Part shown: positions 1 through 7,756 of the stretch, piece by piece | Numbering within the stretch: the stretch's first letter is position 1 | Layout: every line of letters begins with the position of its first letter | DNA from: Bacteroidales bacterium | GTDB taxonomy: Bacteria; Bacteroidota; Bacteroidia; Bacteroidales; UBA1402 | NCBI GenBank assembly: GCA_017380635.1 | Contig: JAFODP010000015.1 | Coordinates: 92,159 to 156,158 of the forward strand | Direction: 5' to 3' | DNA: 64,000 bases | Notes under the pieces: model-generated | What the model was told of the DNA's origin: nothing | Databases searched by the model: none | The model's input: only the letters and a program-made list of their open reading frames with translations | Program-made: the position numbers and the translations under genes

Positions 1-2
1 GT

Positions 3-83
3 TTTCAGCCGGGAGGATTTAGTGGTGGCTATTTGTTAGATAATGATTATAATGGCATGTCAATTAGGGCAGTTTGTCAATAA
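3..83 (+). CDS. 3' end of an upstream protein, truncated by the window edge
   Basis: An open frame runs from the window start to a TAA at 81-83 and ends in the residues GMSIRAVCQ. This short glycine- and aromatic-rich tail followed by a 'hydrophobic-S-I/V-R-x-V' ending resembles the C-termini of FISUMP-type (Fibrobacter succinogenes major paralogous) domains common in secreted Bacteroidales proteins. Only 26 residues are visible, so the family is a guess. The gap to the next gene (84-224) holds a CTTTGCG segment near 136-142 that could be the -7 region of the sigma factor gene. Confidence 0.4.
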   Translation, partial: FQPGGFSGGYLLDNDYNGMSIRAVCQ

Positions 84-224
84 ATTTCTCTTTTCTCTGA
101 CCTAAAATTTGCAGTTTTCAAAAATCTGTCTTTTCTTTGCGCCGCTAAATCAAATTTATTCATTCTTAAACCCATTTGCCTATACGATACATCTCTACTC
201 TTTAGAAACTTTTATTAAAGAGAA

Positions 225-818
225 ATGGAAACTATGTTTCGCAAGACCGACGAATCGTTGGTTGAGATGTTTGCAAATGGTAACAACCAAGCTTTCGATA
301 TTTTGTTGGAACGCCACAAGGATAGAGTGTACAACTATATCCTGCTTATTGTGCGCAATCGTGAAATGGCCGAAGATATCTTCCAGGAGACCTTCATGCG
401 TGCCATCATGACCATCAAGCAAGGCCGTTATATGGAAAATGGCAAATTTTCGTCGTGGATTTGTCGCATTGCGCACAACCAGATTATCGACATTTATCGT
501 CGTGAACGCAACGAAAAAACCGTTTCCAACGAAGAATACGAAGAACAAGATTTGTTTAACGACGCCAAGCTCTGCGAAGAAAATATCGAAGACAAAATGG
601 TGCGCGAACAAGTGTTGCAAGATGTCAACAACTTGATGCTGCATTTGCCCGACGAACAGCGCGAAGTGGTGTATATGCGTTATTATCAGGATCTTTCCTT
701 TAAAGAAATTGCCGATATCACGGGTGTGAGTATCAACACGGCTTTGGGTCGTATGCGTTATGCGGTGATGAATATGCGTCGTATGGCACAAGAAAAAGAT
801 TTGTCTTTGGCAGTGTAA
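225..818 (+). CDS. RNA polymerase sigma factor, sigma-70 family (ECF type)
   Basis: This 197-residue protein should direct RNA polymerase core to a set of promoters. A region 2 domain (about residues 20-95) contains the RNREMAEDIFQETF stretch and the WICRIAHNQIIDIYRR segment that bind core and the -10 element. Region 4 (about 133-185) has the LPDEQREVVYMRYYQDLSFKEIA helix-turn-helix start and the GVSINTALGRMRYA recognition helix. The acidic linker between them is longer than usual. No anti-sigma gene follows, so control is probably by expression rather than by a membrane-bound inhibitor encoded next door. A hairpin terminator follows, then a small conserved-looking gene. The family is certain; the target regulon is unknown. 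Confidence 0.93.
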   Translation: METMFRKTDESLVEMFANGNNQAFDILLERHKDRVYNYILLIVRNREMAEDIFQETFMRAIMTIKQGRYMENGKFSSWICRIAHNQIIDIYRRERNEKTVSNEEYEEQDLFNDAKLCEENIEDKMVREQVLQDVNNLMLHLPDEQREVVYMRYYQDLSFKEIADITGVSINTALGRMRYAVMNMRRMAQEKDLSLAV

Positions 819-871
819 AGGCTCGCTTGGAAAATTTTTTCTTTCAGATACAATAAAATTTGCCGATCCTC

Positions 872-905
872 GTTTCTACTAACGTAAGAAGCGAGGATTT
901 TTTTT
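872..905 (+). terminator. Rho-independent terminator after the sigma factor gene
   Basis: The arms ATCCTCG and CGAGGAT enclose a loop of about 14 bases and are followed by a run of eight T. It separates the sigma factor from the small gene downstream. Confidence 0.75.
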
Positions 906-917
906 AAATGATTGCCT

Positions 918-1082
918 ATGAATAAAATCTCTACTCAAAAAGACGTTCAAGTGAATTCTTCTAAAAAAATTCAAACATCCTTGGGTCCGAAGGCCTCAAC
1001 TTTGGAATTTTTACGTAATTTCGCACGACTCTACGATCCGAATGCAACGCAGGGCGTATGTCCCCAATGTATGCTCAATTGA
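918..1082 (+). CDS. Small 54-residue protein, uncharacterised
   Basis: ATG at 918 opens a 55-codon frame closed by TGA at 1080-1082. The N-terminal half is polar and lysine/serine rich; the C-terminal half contains TLEFLRNFARLYDP and ends in GVCPQCMLN. From memory, uncharacterised Bacteroidales proteins of this size share a 'xxFLRxFARxY' core and a terminal 'LN', which is why I call it a gene and not chance. It lies 14 bases after the sigma factor terminator and 29 bases before rpe. The CPQC pair could bind metal or form a disulfide. Function unknown. Confidence 0.55.
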   Translation: MNKISTQKDVQVNSSKKIQTSLGPKASTLEFLRNFARLYDPNATQGVCPQCMLN

Positions 1083-1111
1083 GTCGATGTAAATTGCTAA
1101 AAATCAAAGTT

Positions 1112-1759
1112 ATGCGAATGATTGCCCCTTCACTCTTGTCGGCCAATTTCAAGAATCTTCAGGCTGATATCGACATGATTAACCAAAGTTCGGCCGATTG
1201 GTTGCACCTTGATGTGATGGATGGCGTGTTCGTTCCCAATATTTCTTTCGGTTTTCCGGTACTGAAGCATGTGGCAGAAATTTGCCGCAAGCCTTTGGAT
1301 GTGCATCTGATGATAGTACAGCCTGAAAAATTTATCAAAGAGGTGAAAGATTTGGGTGCCTATATGATGAATGTGCATTACGAAGCTTGTCGTCATTTGC
1401 ATCGTGTGGTGGCAGAAATTCATCAGGCTGGAATGAAAGCCGGTGTGACGCTGAATCCCACTACGCCGGTGTCTGTGCTGGAAGATATCATTGCCGATTT
1501 GGACATGGTCTTGCTTATGTCGGTGAATCCTGGTTTCGGCGGACAACCTTTCATTGAAAATACTTATCCGAAAATTGCCCGCTTGCGCGAATTGATAGAA
1601 AAACACAATAGCCATGCGCTTATCGAAGTGGACGGCGGGGTGACAGTGGCGAATGCCCAAAGCCTGTACGATGCGGGAGTGGATGTCCTGGTGTCGGGCA
1701 GCACGGTGTTCAGAGCGCCCAATCCGCTTGCGACGATTGATGAAATCCTTGGAAAATAA
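1112..1759 (+). CDS. rpe: Ribulose-phosphate 3-epimerase
   Basis: Interconverts D-ribulose 5-phosphate and D-xylulose 5-phosphate in the cytosolic pentose phosphate pathway. The 215-residue TIM barrel shows the family signatures: IAPSLLSANF at the start, HLDVMDGVFVPNISFG (metal-binding His and catalytic Asp), VHYEA, LMSVNPGFGGQPF, and IEVDGGV with the second catalytic Asp, then VSGSTVF for phosphate binding. The frame is open upstream to 1058, but the family begins at M(R)MIAPSLL, so ATG 1112 is chosen. It heads the rpe-comEC-DHH-DUF4827-glmM gene order, which I recall as typical of Bacteroides relatives. Confidence 0.96.
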   Translation: MRMIAPSLLSANFKNLQADIDMINQSSADWLHLDVMDGVFVPNISFGFPVLKHVAEICRKPLDVHLMIVQPEKFIKEVKDLGAYMMNVHYEACRHLHRVVAEIHQAGMKAGVTLNPTTPVSVLEDIIADLDMVLLMSVNPGFGGQPFIENTYPKIARLRELIEKHNSHALIEVDGGVTVANAQSLYDAGVDVLVSGSTVFRAPNPLATIDEILGK

Positions 1760-1810
1760 ACGGACAGAATACCAATACGAAATAATCTAAACCTTTACCA
1801 CCATGAAAAC

Positions 1811-3538
1811 ATGTCTATTCTCAAATATCCTTTTATCAAGTTGGCTCTCGCCTTGATGGCGGGGCGTCTGTTGCTGAGTGTGTTTACAGGGCTTGCTGTG
1901 CTGTATTGGCTCGTGGCGGCGCTGTTTCTCTTGCTTTTGCTGTTGCTTTTTCGTGTTTGTTTGCGCAAACACTTGTGGCTGTGGCGAAGATTTTCGCTGT
2001 GGATTTTCTTGGCTTCGATGGCATTGTTGTATGCGGCTTATGTCATGCATCTGGAGAAATTACCTTCCTTGTCGGAGCAGGAATCTAGCTATTGTGCGGT
2101 GCTCTTGTCGCCGCCGGTGGAAAAGCCCAAATCTTATCAATGCGAGCTGCAGGAAATAAAGCCATCGGCAGGCTTTGCGCTCTTGCGTCCTAAGTCGAAA
2201 TGGCAGTTGTATTTGGCTAAAGATAGTGCGTCGGCCACATTGCGTACGGGCGATGTGCTCTATTTTCGATGTCGCCTGGAGGGCTTGGCTGAGCCGGCTT
2301 TGATGGATGCGTATCCGGACAGCTTGCGGGCCGCCGCTTCGCGGCGGCCGCAAGCCTTCGACTACCACCGCTTTCTTCGCCGCAAAGGATTCGTGGCCAC
2401 GGCCTATGTGCCGGCAGGGCAGTGGTGCAAGGATGAAAATCGTCACTGTTTTCCGCTCAGACGACAAGCTGAACAATTGCGCCAGTGTTGTGTGCGGCGT
2501 TACGAAAATGCCGGCATCGAGGGCGAAGCGCTGGCCTTGATTGCAGCATTGACTTTGGGCGAAAAATCGCAGTTCGAAGATCAGGCCCGCAACAGATACA
2601 GCAGCATCGGTGTATCGCATATCTTGGCGGTGAGCGGCATGCACGTGGGGATTATCTGTCAGCTTATCAGCCTGTTTATCGGAGGCTTGCCCCGTTCCAA
2701 TCGATGGCTTTTGTGGTTGCGGCAATGTCTGCTCATCGTTATGCTTTGGGCTTATGCTTTGCTCACCGGCATGTCTGCTTCGGTGCTACGAGCAGTGCTC
2801 ATGTACACGGTGGCGGCTTTGGCTGTCTGTCTGCAACGCAAGGCTTATATCTGGAATTCCTTGGCTTTCGCCGCTTGTGCGATGCTTCTTTGGCGGCCGG
2901 CTTATTTCTACGATCTTGGTTTTCAGCTAAGTTTTGTGGCGGTGGCTTCCATCTTGCTGTGGCAGCCCTATTTTCAGCAAGCCTTTGCTCTGTCCGCAGA
3001 CTCACCTTTGCAATCGATGATGACGGCTTCTTCTGTGATGATGAATGCCCAAGATCACAGCAAAGCATTGCATTCGTTGTGGCGGCGTCTGCTTCACTTT
3101 TTTCGTAAATTATTCGATTATTTCAAGGAATTGTTCTGTTTGTCGTTGGCGGCGCAAATAGGAACGGCTCCCTTGTCGGCCTATTATTTTCATCAGTTTT
3201 CCAATGTCTTCTGGCTGAGCAATTTGCTGATGGTTCCCTTGGCTTTGCCTTTGACTTATTTGGGCATAGCGCTGCTCTGTTTGTCCGATCTTCCTCTGCT
3301 GGGGCCATTGCTGTCGACCTTGCTCGAGGCGGCATTGCGTTTATTTATTCGTATTTCCGAGGCGCTATCTGCGCTGCCATTGTCTTCGACGCAACATCTT
3401 TATCCATCCTTGGCAGAAATAAGCTTGCTTTATGTCTTGCTTTTTTCGCTTTTCTTTTTGTTGCGATCAAATAAGTGGCATTACTATGTCGATCAAATTT
3501 TTCGAGCGCGAAGAAAAGTAATATGGAAATTGCAATAA
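1811..3538 (+). CDS. ComEC/Rec2-family integral membrane protein
   Basis: A 575-residue polytopic membrane protein. Residues 1-80 are hydrophobic helices, followed by a soluble DUF4131-like region (about 80-215) and the competence domain from about 235, with the hallmark SHILAVSGMHVGII and at least seven later membrane segments. In transforming bacteria ComEC forms the inner-membrane channel for single-stranded DNA. This copy stops after the membrane domain and lacks the C-terminal metallo-beta-lactamase-like nuclease domain found in Bacillus and Neisseria ComEC. Whether it serves DNA uptake here is unknown; no other competence gene is visible. It sits between rpe and the DHH phosphoesterase. 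The C-terminus is basic (RARRKVIWKLQ). Confidence 0.9.
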   Translation: MSILKYPFIKLALALMAGRLLLSVFTGLAVLYWLVAALFLLLLLLLFRVCLRKHLWLWRRFSLWIFLASMALLYAAYVMHLEKLPSLSEQESSYCAVLLSPPVEKPKSYQCELQEIKPSAGFALLRPKSKWQLYLAKDSASATLRTGDVLYFRCRLEGLAEPALMDAYPDSLRAAASRRPQAFDYHRFLRRKGFVATAYVPAGQWCKDENRHCFPLRRQAEQLRQCCVRRYENAGIEGEALALIAALTLGEKSQFEDQARNRYSSIGVSHILAVSGMHVGIICQLISLFIGGLPRSNRWLLWLRQCLLIVMLWAYALLTGMSASVLRAVLMYTVAALAVCLQRKAYIWNSLAFAACAMLLWRPAYFYDLGFQLSFVAVASILLWQPYFQQAFALSADSPLQSMMTASSVMMNAQDHSKALHSLWRRLLHFFRKLFDYFKELFCLSLAAQIGTAPLSAYYFHQFSNVFWLSNLLMVPLALPLTYLGIALLCLSDLPLLGPLLSTLLEAALRLFIRISEALSALPLSSTQHLYPSLAEISLLYVLLFSLFFLLRSNKWHYYVDQIFRARRKVIWKLQ

Positions 3539-3553
3539 TCGTCATAAAGTGAT

Positions 3554-3561
3554 TATTTTTG
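3554..3561 (+). promoter_or_regulatory. -7 box (TATTTTTG) upstream of the DHH phosphoesterase
   Basis: TATTTTTG at 3554-3561 matches TAnnTTTG, with a TTG at 3530-3532 about 21 bases upstream. The gene starts 20 bases downstream. Confidence 0.5.
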
Positions 3562-3580
3562 CGTCTTTATCGCATTAATC

Positions 3581-4603
3581 ATGATTTCGAGAGTAATAGA
3601 ACAAAGCCTTATCGAGAAGGTAAACCAATTGATAGACAATGCGCAGCATGTCGTTATCGTGTCGCACGAAAATCCCGATGGCGACGCGGTGGGCTCGTCT
3701 CTGGCGATGATGCATTTTTTGCGCGCTTATGGTAAAGAAGATGTTAAGGTGATACTGCCTTCAGAACTTCCCTACAACCTGAAATGGTTGCCCGGCGTGG
3801 AAGATCTGCTTATTTACAGTTTGCAGGAAAAATCTTGTTGCCGTGCTTTGCAGGCCTGCGATCTGATTCTCTTCCTCGACTTGAATGCTTTGAGCAGAAC
3901 CGGAAAGATGAGTCAGGCTTTCAACGGACTTTCGGCGCAACGCGTGCTTATCGATCATCATGAATTTCCCGAACCTTTTGCGCCGGCCACGATTTCTTGT
4001 CCGCAAATCTCTTCCACCTCGGAATTGGTGTTCCGCTATATCAGCCGTTCGGGTTGTCTCAACGATTTGAATCAGGATGCTGCCGTTTGTATTTATACCG
4101 GCATGATGACCGACACGGGCTGTTTCTCTTACAATTCCAATCAGCCTGATATTTACGTGATTGTTCATTATCTTTTGCAAAAAGGCGTTGATAAAGATGC
4201 TATTTACCGCAAGGTGTTCTATGCATTCAGCGAAGATCGTATGCGTATGACGGGTTATCTGATGTATAAAGCAATGGAGATAATGCCTGAGTATCAGACG
4301 GCTATCACTTCCATCAGCAAGCGACGTCTAAAATATTTCAATTATCGTCCGGGCGATACGGAAAATATCGTGAATATGCCTTTGCAGATAGAAGGCGTGA
4401 ATATTTCCATTTTTCTGCGCGAAGACAATCCCGTTCGTATTTCCTTCCGTTCGGTGGGCGATATTCCGGTGAATCGTTTGGCCAACGAATTGTTTGGCGG
4501 CGGCGGACATAAAAATGCGGCCGGAGCGCGTTACAAAGGCAAGCTCAGCGAAGCGGTGGAGATGATAAAACAGGCTATTCCGAAATTTGTGGAGAGTCTG
4601 TAA
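3581..4603 (+). CDS. nrnA: DHH-family phosphoesterase, NrnA-like (oligoribonuclease / pAp phosphatase)
   Basis: Predicted cytosolic Mn-dependent phosphoesterase of 340 residues that degrades nano-RNA and dephosphorylates 3'-phosphoadenosine 5'-phosphate. Motif I is SHENPDGDAVGSS (residues 28-40, metal ligands H29, D33, D35). The middle holds FLDLNALSRTG. The name-giving LIDHHEFPEP lies near residue 125, MMTDTGCFSY near 165, and the DHHA1 substrate-binding loop GGGGHKNAAGAR near 307-318. Length and motif order match NrnA. Bacteroidetes lack Orn, so this is probably the main oligoribonuclease. It has its own promoter and precedes a DUF4827 lipoprotein. Confidence 0.9.
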   Translation: MISRVIEQSLIEKVNQLIDNAQHVVIVSHENPDGDAVGSSLAMMHFLRAYGKEDVKVILPSELPYNLKWLPGVEDLLIYSLQEKSCCRALQACDLILFLDLNALSRTGKMSQAFNGLSAQRVLIDHHEFPEPFAPATISCPQISSTSELVFRYISRSGCLNDLNQDAAVCIYTGMMTDTGCFSYNSNQPDIYVIVHYLLQKGVDKDAIYRKVFYAFSEDRMRMTGYLMYKAMEIMPEYQTAITSISKRRLKYFNYRPGDTENIVNMPLQIEGVNISIFLREDNPVRISFRSVGDIPVNRLANELFGGGGHKNAAGARYKGKLSEAVEMIKQAIPKFVESL

Positions 4604-4633
4604 TTTGCGCTTGCGCTTGTGGGCGCTTTGTTG

Positions 4634-4641
4634 TACTTTTG
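4634..4641 (+). promoter_or_regulatory. -7 box (TACTTTTG) upstream of the DUF4827 gene
   Basis: TACTTTTG matches TAnnTTTG and lies 56 bases before the start codon. TTG trinucleotides at 4611 and 4617 are candidate -33 elements. Confidence 0.5.
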
Positions 4642-4696
4642 TGCTTTCTGCGAATAAGCTTTCTCGTTCCTCATTTCTAATAACAATTAATTTAAT

Positions 4697-5278
4697 ATGA
4701 ATAAGTTAACCAAATTTATTTTCCTTTCGATGACTTGCCTTCTGCTCTTGGCTTTCGGCTCGTGTCAAGATTATAAGACCTATGCCCAGCAGCTGGAAGA
4801 AATGGAAGAATACATCGAAGATTTCATGAAACAACACGATTACGTCATGACGGAAACCCAACCCGATAGTATTCCTTGGCTCGATGAAAAAGGCCGCCGT
4901 ATGTTTTACAAAACTGAAACGGGTGTGTATATGCACGTTATCGATACGGGTTTGTCGGCCGGAAAAGTGACGAAAAACCAGCCGGTGTTGGTGCGTTATA
5001 CCGAAATGAGTGTCAAGGGCGATTCGGTTACCTATAGCAATCTGAACAGCAGTTTCGATCCGGTTGAAATTTGTTATGGCACGGTGAATACCGGTGGCAA
5101 TTATTCCTATTATTGGGGCGATTGTCCGGCTTGGCACGAAGCTTTGACTTACGTGGGCGATGAAGGCCATGTGATGTTGATTGCTCCCACCGATCAGGGT
5201 ATGCCTATTTACAACAACAGTCAGGTGGAATTGCTTTCGCATTTCTATGAATTGAAATTTACCTTCTCTAGATGGTGA
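4697..5278 (+). CDS. DUF4827-family lipoprotein
   Basis: A 193-residue predicted lipoprotein: hydrophobic signal, then lipobox FGSC with Cys23. An acidic helix follows (about 30-50, QQLEEMEEYIEDFMKQHDY). The rest is beta-rich, with VIDTGLSAGKVTKNQPVLVRYTEM and a C-terminal EALTYVGDEGHVMLIAPTDQG segment that recalls an FKBP-like fold, as expected for DUF4827. No peptidyl-prolyl isomerase activity can be claimed. It lies between nrnA and glmM, its usual Bacteroidales neighbours as I recall them. It is probably anchored in the outer membrane. Confidence 0.8.
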   Translation: MNKLTKFIFLSMTCLLLLAFGSCQDYKTYAQQLEEMEEYIEDFMKQHDYVMTETQPDSIPWLDEKGRRMFYKTETGVYMHVIDTGLSAGKVTKNQPVLVRYTEMSVKGDSVTYSNLNSSFDPVEICYGTVNTGGNYSYYWGDCPAWHEALTYVGDEGHVMLIAPTDQGMPIYNNSQVELLSHFYELKFTFSRW

Positions 5279-5312
5279 ATTTATTTACCTTCTGGAAATA
5301 AAAGATATTATT

Positions 5313-6725
5313 ATGAATCAGTTGATTAAATCTATCTCAGGGATTCGTGGCGTGGTAGGTGGTCCTGCCGATAATAGTTTGAATCCCTTTAACATTACCA
5401 AGTTTACAGCGGCTTATGCACGTTGGATTCGCAGTCATTCTACGCGTGGTTCCAATCAGATTGTGGTGGGTCGCGATGCTCGTATTTCCGGTGAAATGGT
5501 TTTTCAACTGGTGTCCGGAACCTTGATGGGCATGGGTTTTGATGTCTTAGATATCGGTTTGGCTACGACGCCCACTACCGAATTGGCTGTTACCATGACG
5601 GGCAGCGATGGTGGTATCATCATTACGGCAAGTCATAATCCCAAGCAATGGAATGCCTTGAAATTGCTCAATCAAGATGGTGAATTTTTCGATAAAGCGG
5701 CCGGTCAGTACGTGATTGAAACCGCCGAACAAGACGATTTTGAATTTGTGGGCGTGGATGCCATTGGTCATTTGAAACAAGCCGATTTCACCCAAAAACA
5801 TATCGACGCTGTCTTGGCGCTCGACCTGGTAGATAAAGATGCTATTGCAAAAGCTGGTTTCCGCGTAGCCATCGATTGTGTAAATTCAGTGGGTGGTATC
5901 GTGATTCCTCGTTTGCTGGAAGCTTTGGGCGTGAAAGATATCATTGCTTTGAACTGCACTCCTGATGGTATTTTCCCGCATAATCCCGAACCTCTCCCTC
6001 AACATCTTACCGAAATTTCCGATGTGCTGAAACAAGGCAAGGCCGATTTGGGTATCGTGGTAGATCCCGACGTCGATCGTTTGGCTTTGGTTTGTGAAAA
6101 TGGCGAAATGTTTGGCGAAGAATATACCTTGGTTTCTTGTGCCGATTATGTGTTGAGCAAGACGCCCGGCAATACGGTTTCCAACTTGAGCTCTACCCGT
6201 GCTTTGCGCGATGTTACCCGCGCTCGTGGTGGTGAATACGAAGCGGCTGCCGTCGGCGAACTGAATGTGGTTGCCTTGATGAAGGCTAAAAATGCCGTGA
6301 TTGGCGGAGAAGGTAATGGTGGTGTTATTTATCCTGCTTCTCACTATGGTCGTGATGCTTTGGTTGGCGTGGCTTTGTTCTTGTCGAATCTGGCTCACAA
6401 AGGCTGCAAAGCTAGCGAATTGCGTGCGCAATATCCTGCTTATTTCATGGATAAGCAACGTCTCGATTTGACGCCCGAAATGAAATTGCCGCTTATTTTC
6501 GATGCTCTGAAAGCAAAATTCCAGCCCGGTGTGCAAGCTTTCAATTCTACCGTAGAACGCATCACCGATATCGACGGTGTCAAGATCGACTTTGCCGACA
6601 AGTGGGTGCATGTGCGCGGTTCTAACACCGAGCCGATTGCTCGTATTTATACTGAGGCGCAGTCGGCGGAAGAGGCGCATCTTTTAGCCGAAGACATCAA
6701 ATCCTTCGTATTAAACTTGTTATAA
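5313..6725 (+). CDS. glmM: Phosphoglucosamine mutase (phosphohexomutase family)
   Basis: Converts glucosamine 6-phosphate to glucosamine 1-phosphate on the way to UDP-GlcNAc for peptidoglycan and LPS. The 470-residue protein has all four alpha-D-phosphohexomutase domains: phosphoserine loop TASHNP (about residues 105-110), metal loop DPDVDRLAL (about 251-259), sugar-binding loop GEGNGGVIYP (about 333-342) and the C-terminal phosphate-binding RGSNTEPIARIYTEA. The N-terminal SISGIRGVVGG is typical of the archaeal/Bacteroidetes-type GlmM, and related mutases share these motifs, so substrate choice is inferred. Its last codons form the left arm of a long intergenic hairpin. Confidence 0.88.
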   Translation: MNQLIKSISGIRGVVGGPADNSLNPFNITKFTAAYARWIRSHSTRGSNQIVVGRDARISGEMVFQLVSGTLMGMGFDVLDIGLATTPTTELAVTMTGSDGGIIITASHNPKQWNALKLLNQDGEFFDKAAGQYVIETAEQDDFEFVGVDAIGHLKQADFTQKHIDAVLALDLVDKDAIAKAGFRVAIDCVNSVGGIVIPRLLEALGVKDIIALNCTPDGIFPHNPEPLPQHLTEISDVLKQGKADLGIVVDPDVDRLALVCENGEMFGEEYTLVSCADYVLSKTPGNTVSNLSSTRALRDVTRARGGEYEAAAVGELNVVALMKAKNAVIGGEGNGGVIYPASHYGRDALVGVALFLSNLAHKGCKASELRAQYPAYFMDKQRLDLTPEMKLPLIFDALKAKFQPGVQAFNSTVERITDIDGVKIDFADKWVHVRGSNTEPIARIYTEAQSAEEAHLLAEDIKSFVLNLL

Positions 6726-6835
6726 CGAACAAACTACCGCGTTGTTTTCAATCTTGGACTTGGTCGAGTACTTCGGTACACTCCCTTCGTCCAATTTTCA
6801 ACAACGCGGTATTTTATTCATTCTAACAAGTTTAA
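6711..6835. repeat. Symmetric intergenic hairpin element, full copy (after glmM)
   Basis: Outer arms TTAAACTTGTTA (6711-6722) and TAACAAGTTTAA (6824-6835) are perfect inverses, and the left one is the end of glmM. Inner arms TACCGCGTTGTT (6735-6746) and AACAACGCGGTA (6800-6811) share the same centre. The apex is GTAC-TTCG-GTAC (6768-6779), a UUCG tetraloop. All arms centre on about 6773, so the element would fold as one long interrupted stem. Related elements lie at 54157-54282 and 60715-60838. Confidence 0.8.
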
Positions 6836-6866
6836 TTGTCGCGATTCACCGGTTTTGCGAATAACA

Positions 6867-6918
6867 AACAAACTACCGCGTTGTTTCAATCTTGGACTCG
6901 GTCGAGTACTTTGGTACA
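6867..6918. repeat. Half copy of the glmM-downstream hairpin element
   Basis: This is a direct repeat of 6728-6780, about 50 bases with few differences. It carries the left arm and apex but no right arm. The apex reads GTAC-TTTG-GTAC in place of GTAC-TTCG-GTAC. Confidence 0.8.
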
Positions 6919-6926
6919 CAGCAAAT

Positions 6927-6963
6927 AAAAAAGTCGCTATTCTTTCGAGTAGCGACTTTATTT
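6927..6963. terminator. Bidirectional terminator between glmM and rpmA
   Basis: AAAGTCGCT and AGCGACTTT form a stem with a loop of about 11 bases, flanked by A-rich sequence on the left and T-rich sequence on the right. It can serve rpmA on the minus strand and glmM on the plus strand. Confidence 0.75.
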
Positions 6964-6983
6964 ATGTTGACAAAGTATCTTGA

Positions 6984-7244
6984 TTAGTCCTGAGCAGGAA
7001 CTACTGATACATAAGAGCGATCGTCTTTCTTACGTCTGAAGGTAACGACGCCGTCTACCAATGCGTAAAGTGTGTGATCTTTACCAAGGCCTACGTTTTC
7101 ACCGGGATGATGAACGGTACCACGTTGACGAACCAAAATGTTACCGGCTTTAGCTACTTGGCCACCAAAAACTTTAACACCCAATCTCTTGCTTTCAGAT
7201 TCACGGCCGTTCTTAGAACTACCTACACCTTTTTTATGTGCCAT
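6984..7244 (-). CDS. rpmA: 50S ribosomal protein L27
   Basis: An 86-residue large-subunit protein whose N-terminus reaches the peptidyl transferase centre. It starts [22 protein letters not shown], the unprocessed form with no Firmicutes-type cleavable extension. [24 protein letters not shown] is the conserved core. It follows rplU by 15 bases in the usual L21-L27 operon. Confidence 0.98.
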   Translation of the reverse strand: MAHKKGVGSSKNGRESESKRLGVKVFGGQVAKAGNILVRQRGTVHHPGENVGLGKDHTLYALVDGVVTFRRKKDDRSYVSVVPAQD

Positions 7245-7259
7245 TGTTTTATAATTTAA

Positions 7260-7574
7260 TTAAGCCAATACAATTTCGTTAATTTTAATCTGTGACAGAT
7301 ACTGACGATGACCGTTCAATTTTCTGTAACCTTTTCTTCTTTTCTTGTGGAAAACAAGCACCTTGTCGTCTTTCAAGTGAGAAAGAACTTCAGCGGTTAC
7401 TTTTGCACCTTCGATACAAGGAGTACCTACGGTAACGTTACCGTCGTTGTCAACCAACAACACTTTGTCAAATTCAACTACAGAACCTTGTTCTGCTTCC
7501 AAGCGATGAACATACAATTTCAAACCTGCTTCGGCTTTAAACTGTTGTCCCGCAATTTCTACAATTGCATACAT
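7260..7574 (-). CDS. rplU: 50S ribosomal protein L21
   Basis: A 104-residue 23S rRNA-binding protein. [17 protein letters not shown] at the N-terminus and [14 protein letters not shown] near the C-terminus are the L21 signatures. First gene of the rplU-rpmA operon, with a good Bacteroidetes promoter about 90 bases upstream at 7665-7695. Confidence 0.98.
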   Translation of the reverse strand: MYAIVEIAGQQFKAEAGLKLYVHRLEAEQGSVVEFDKVLLVDNDGNVTVGTPCIEGAKVTAEVLSHLKDDKVLVFHKKRRKGYRKLNGHRQYLSQIKINEIVLA

Positions 7575-7664
7575 TGTTTTAAAGAACTTATAGAGTTAAG
7601 CGGTAAGGTGGGATGTTCCAACATTGAACAGTGCCTCTTGACGAACCTTTTCCGAAATGGACTG

Positions 7665-7695
7665 CAAAGGTAATGCAAATTTTTTAATCTGCAAA
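7665..7695 (-). promoter_or_regulatory. Promoter of rplU-rpmA
   Basis: On the minus strand, TTTG (7692-7695) is followed after 19 bases by TACCTTTG (7665-7672). This is the exact Bacteroidetes housekeeping arrangement. Confidence 0.8.
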
Positions 7696-7756
7696 GCTTG
7701 CGATGAAATTTAATCCAGACTTCTTCTGATTGCCTTTTGCAAAGACTTTCAGCGAA

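Noticed and set aside
6721..6983. tRNA or rRNA fragment in the stem-rich DNA after glmM
   Set aside because: The arms form one long stem, not a cloverleaf, and no CCA-type end or T-loop sequence is present.
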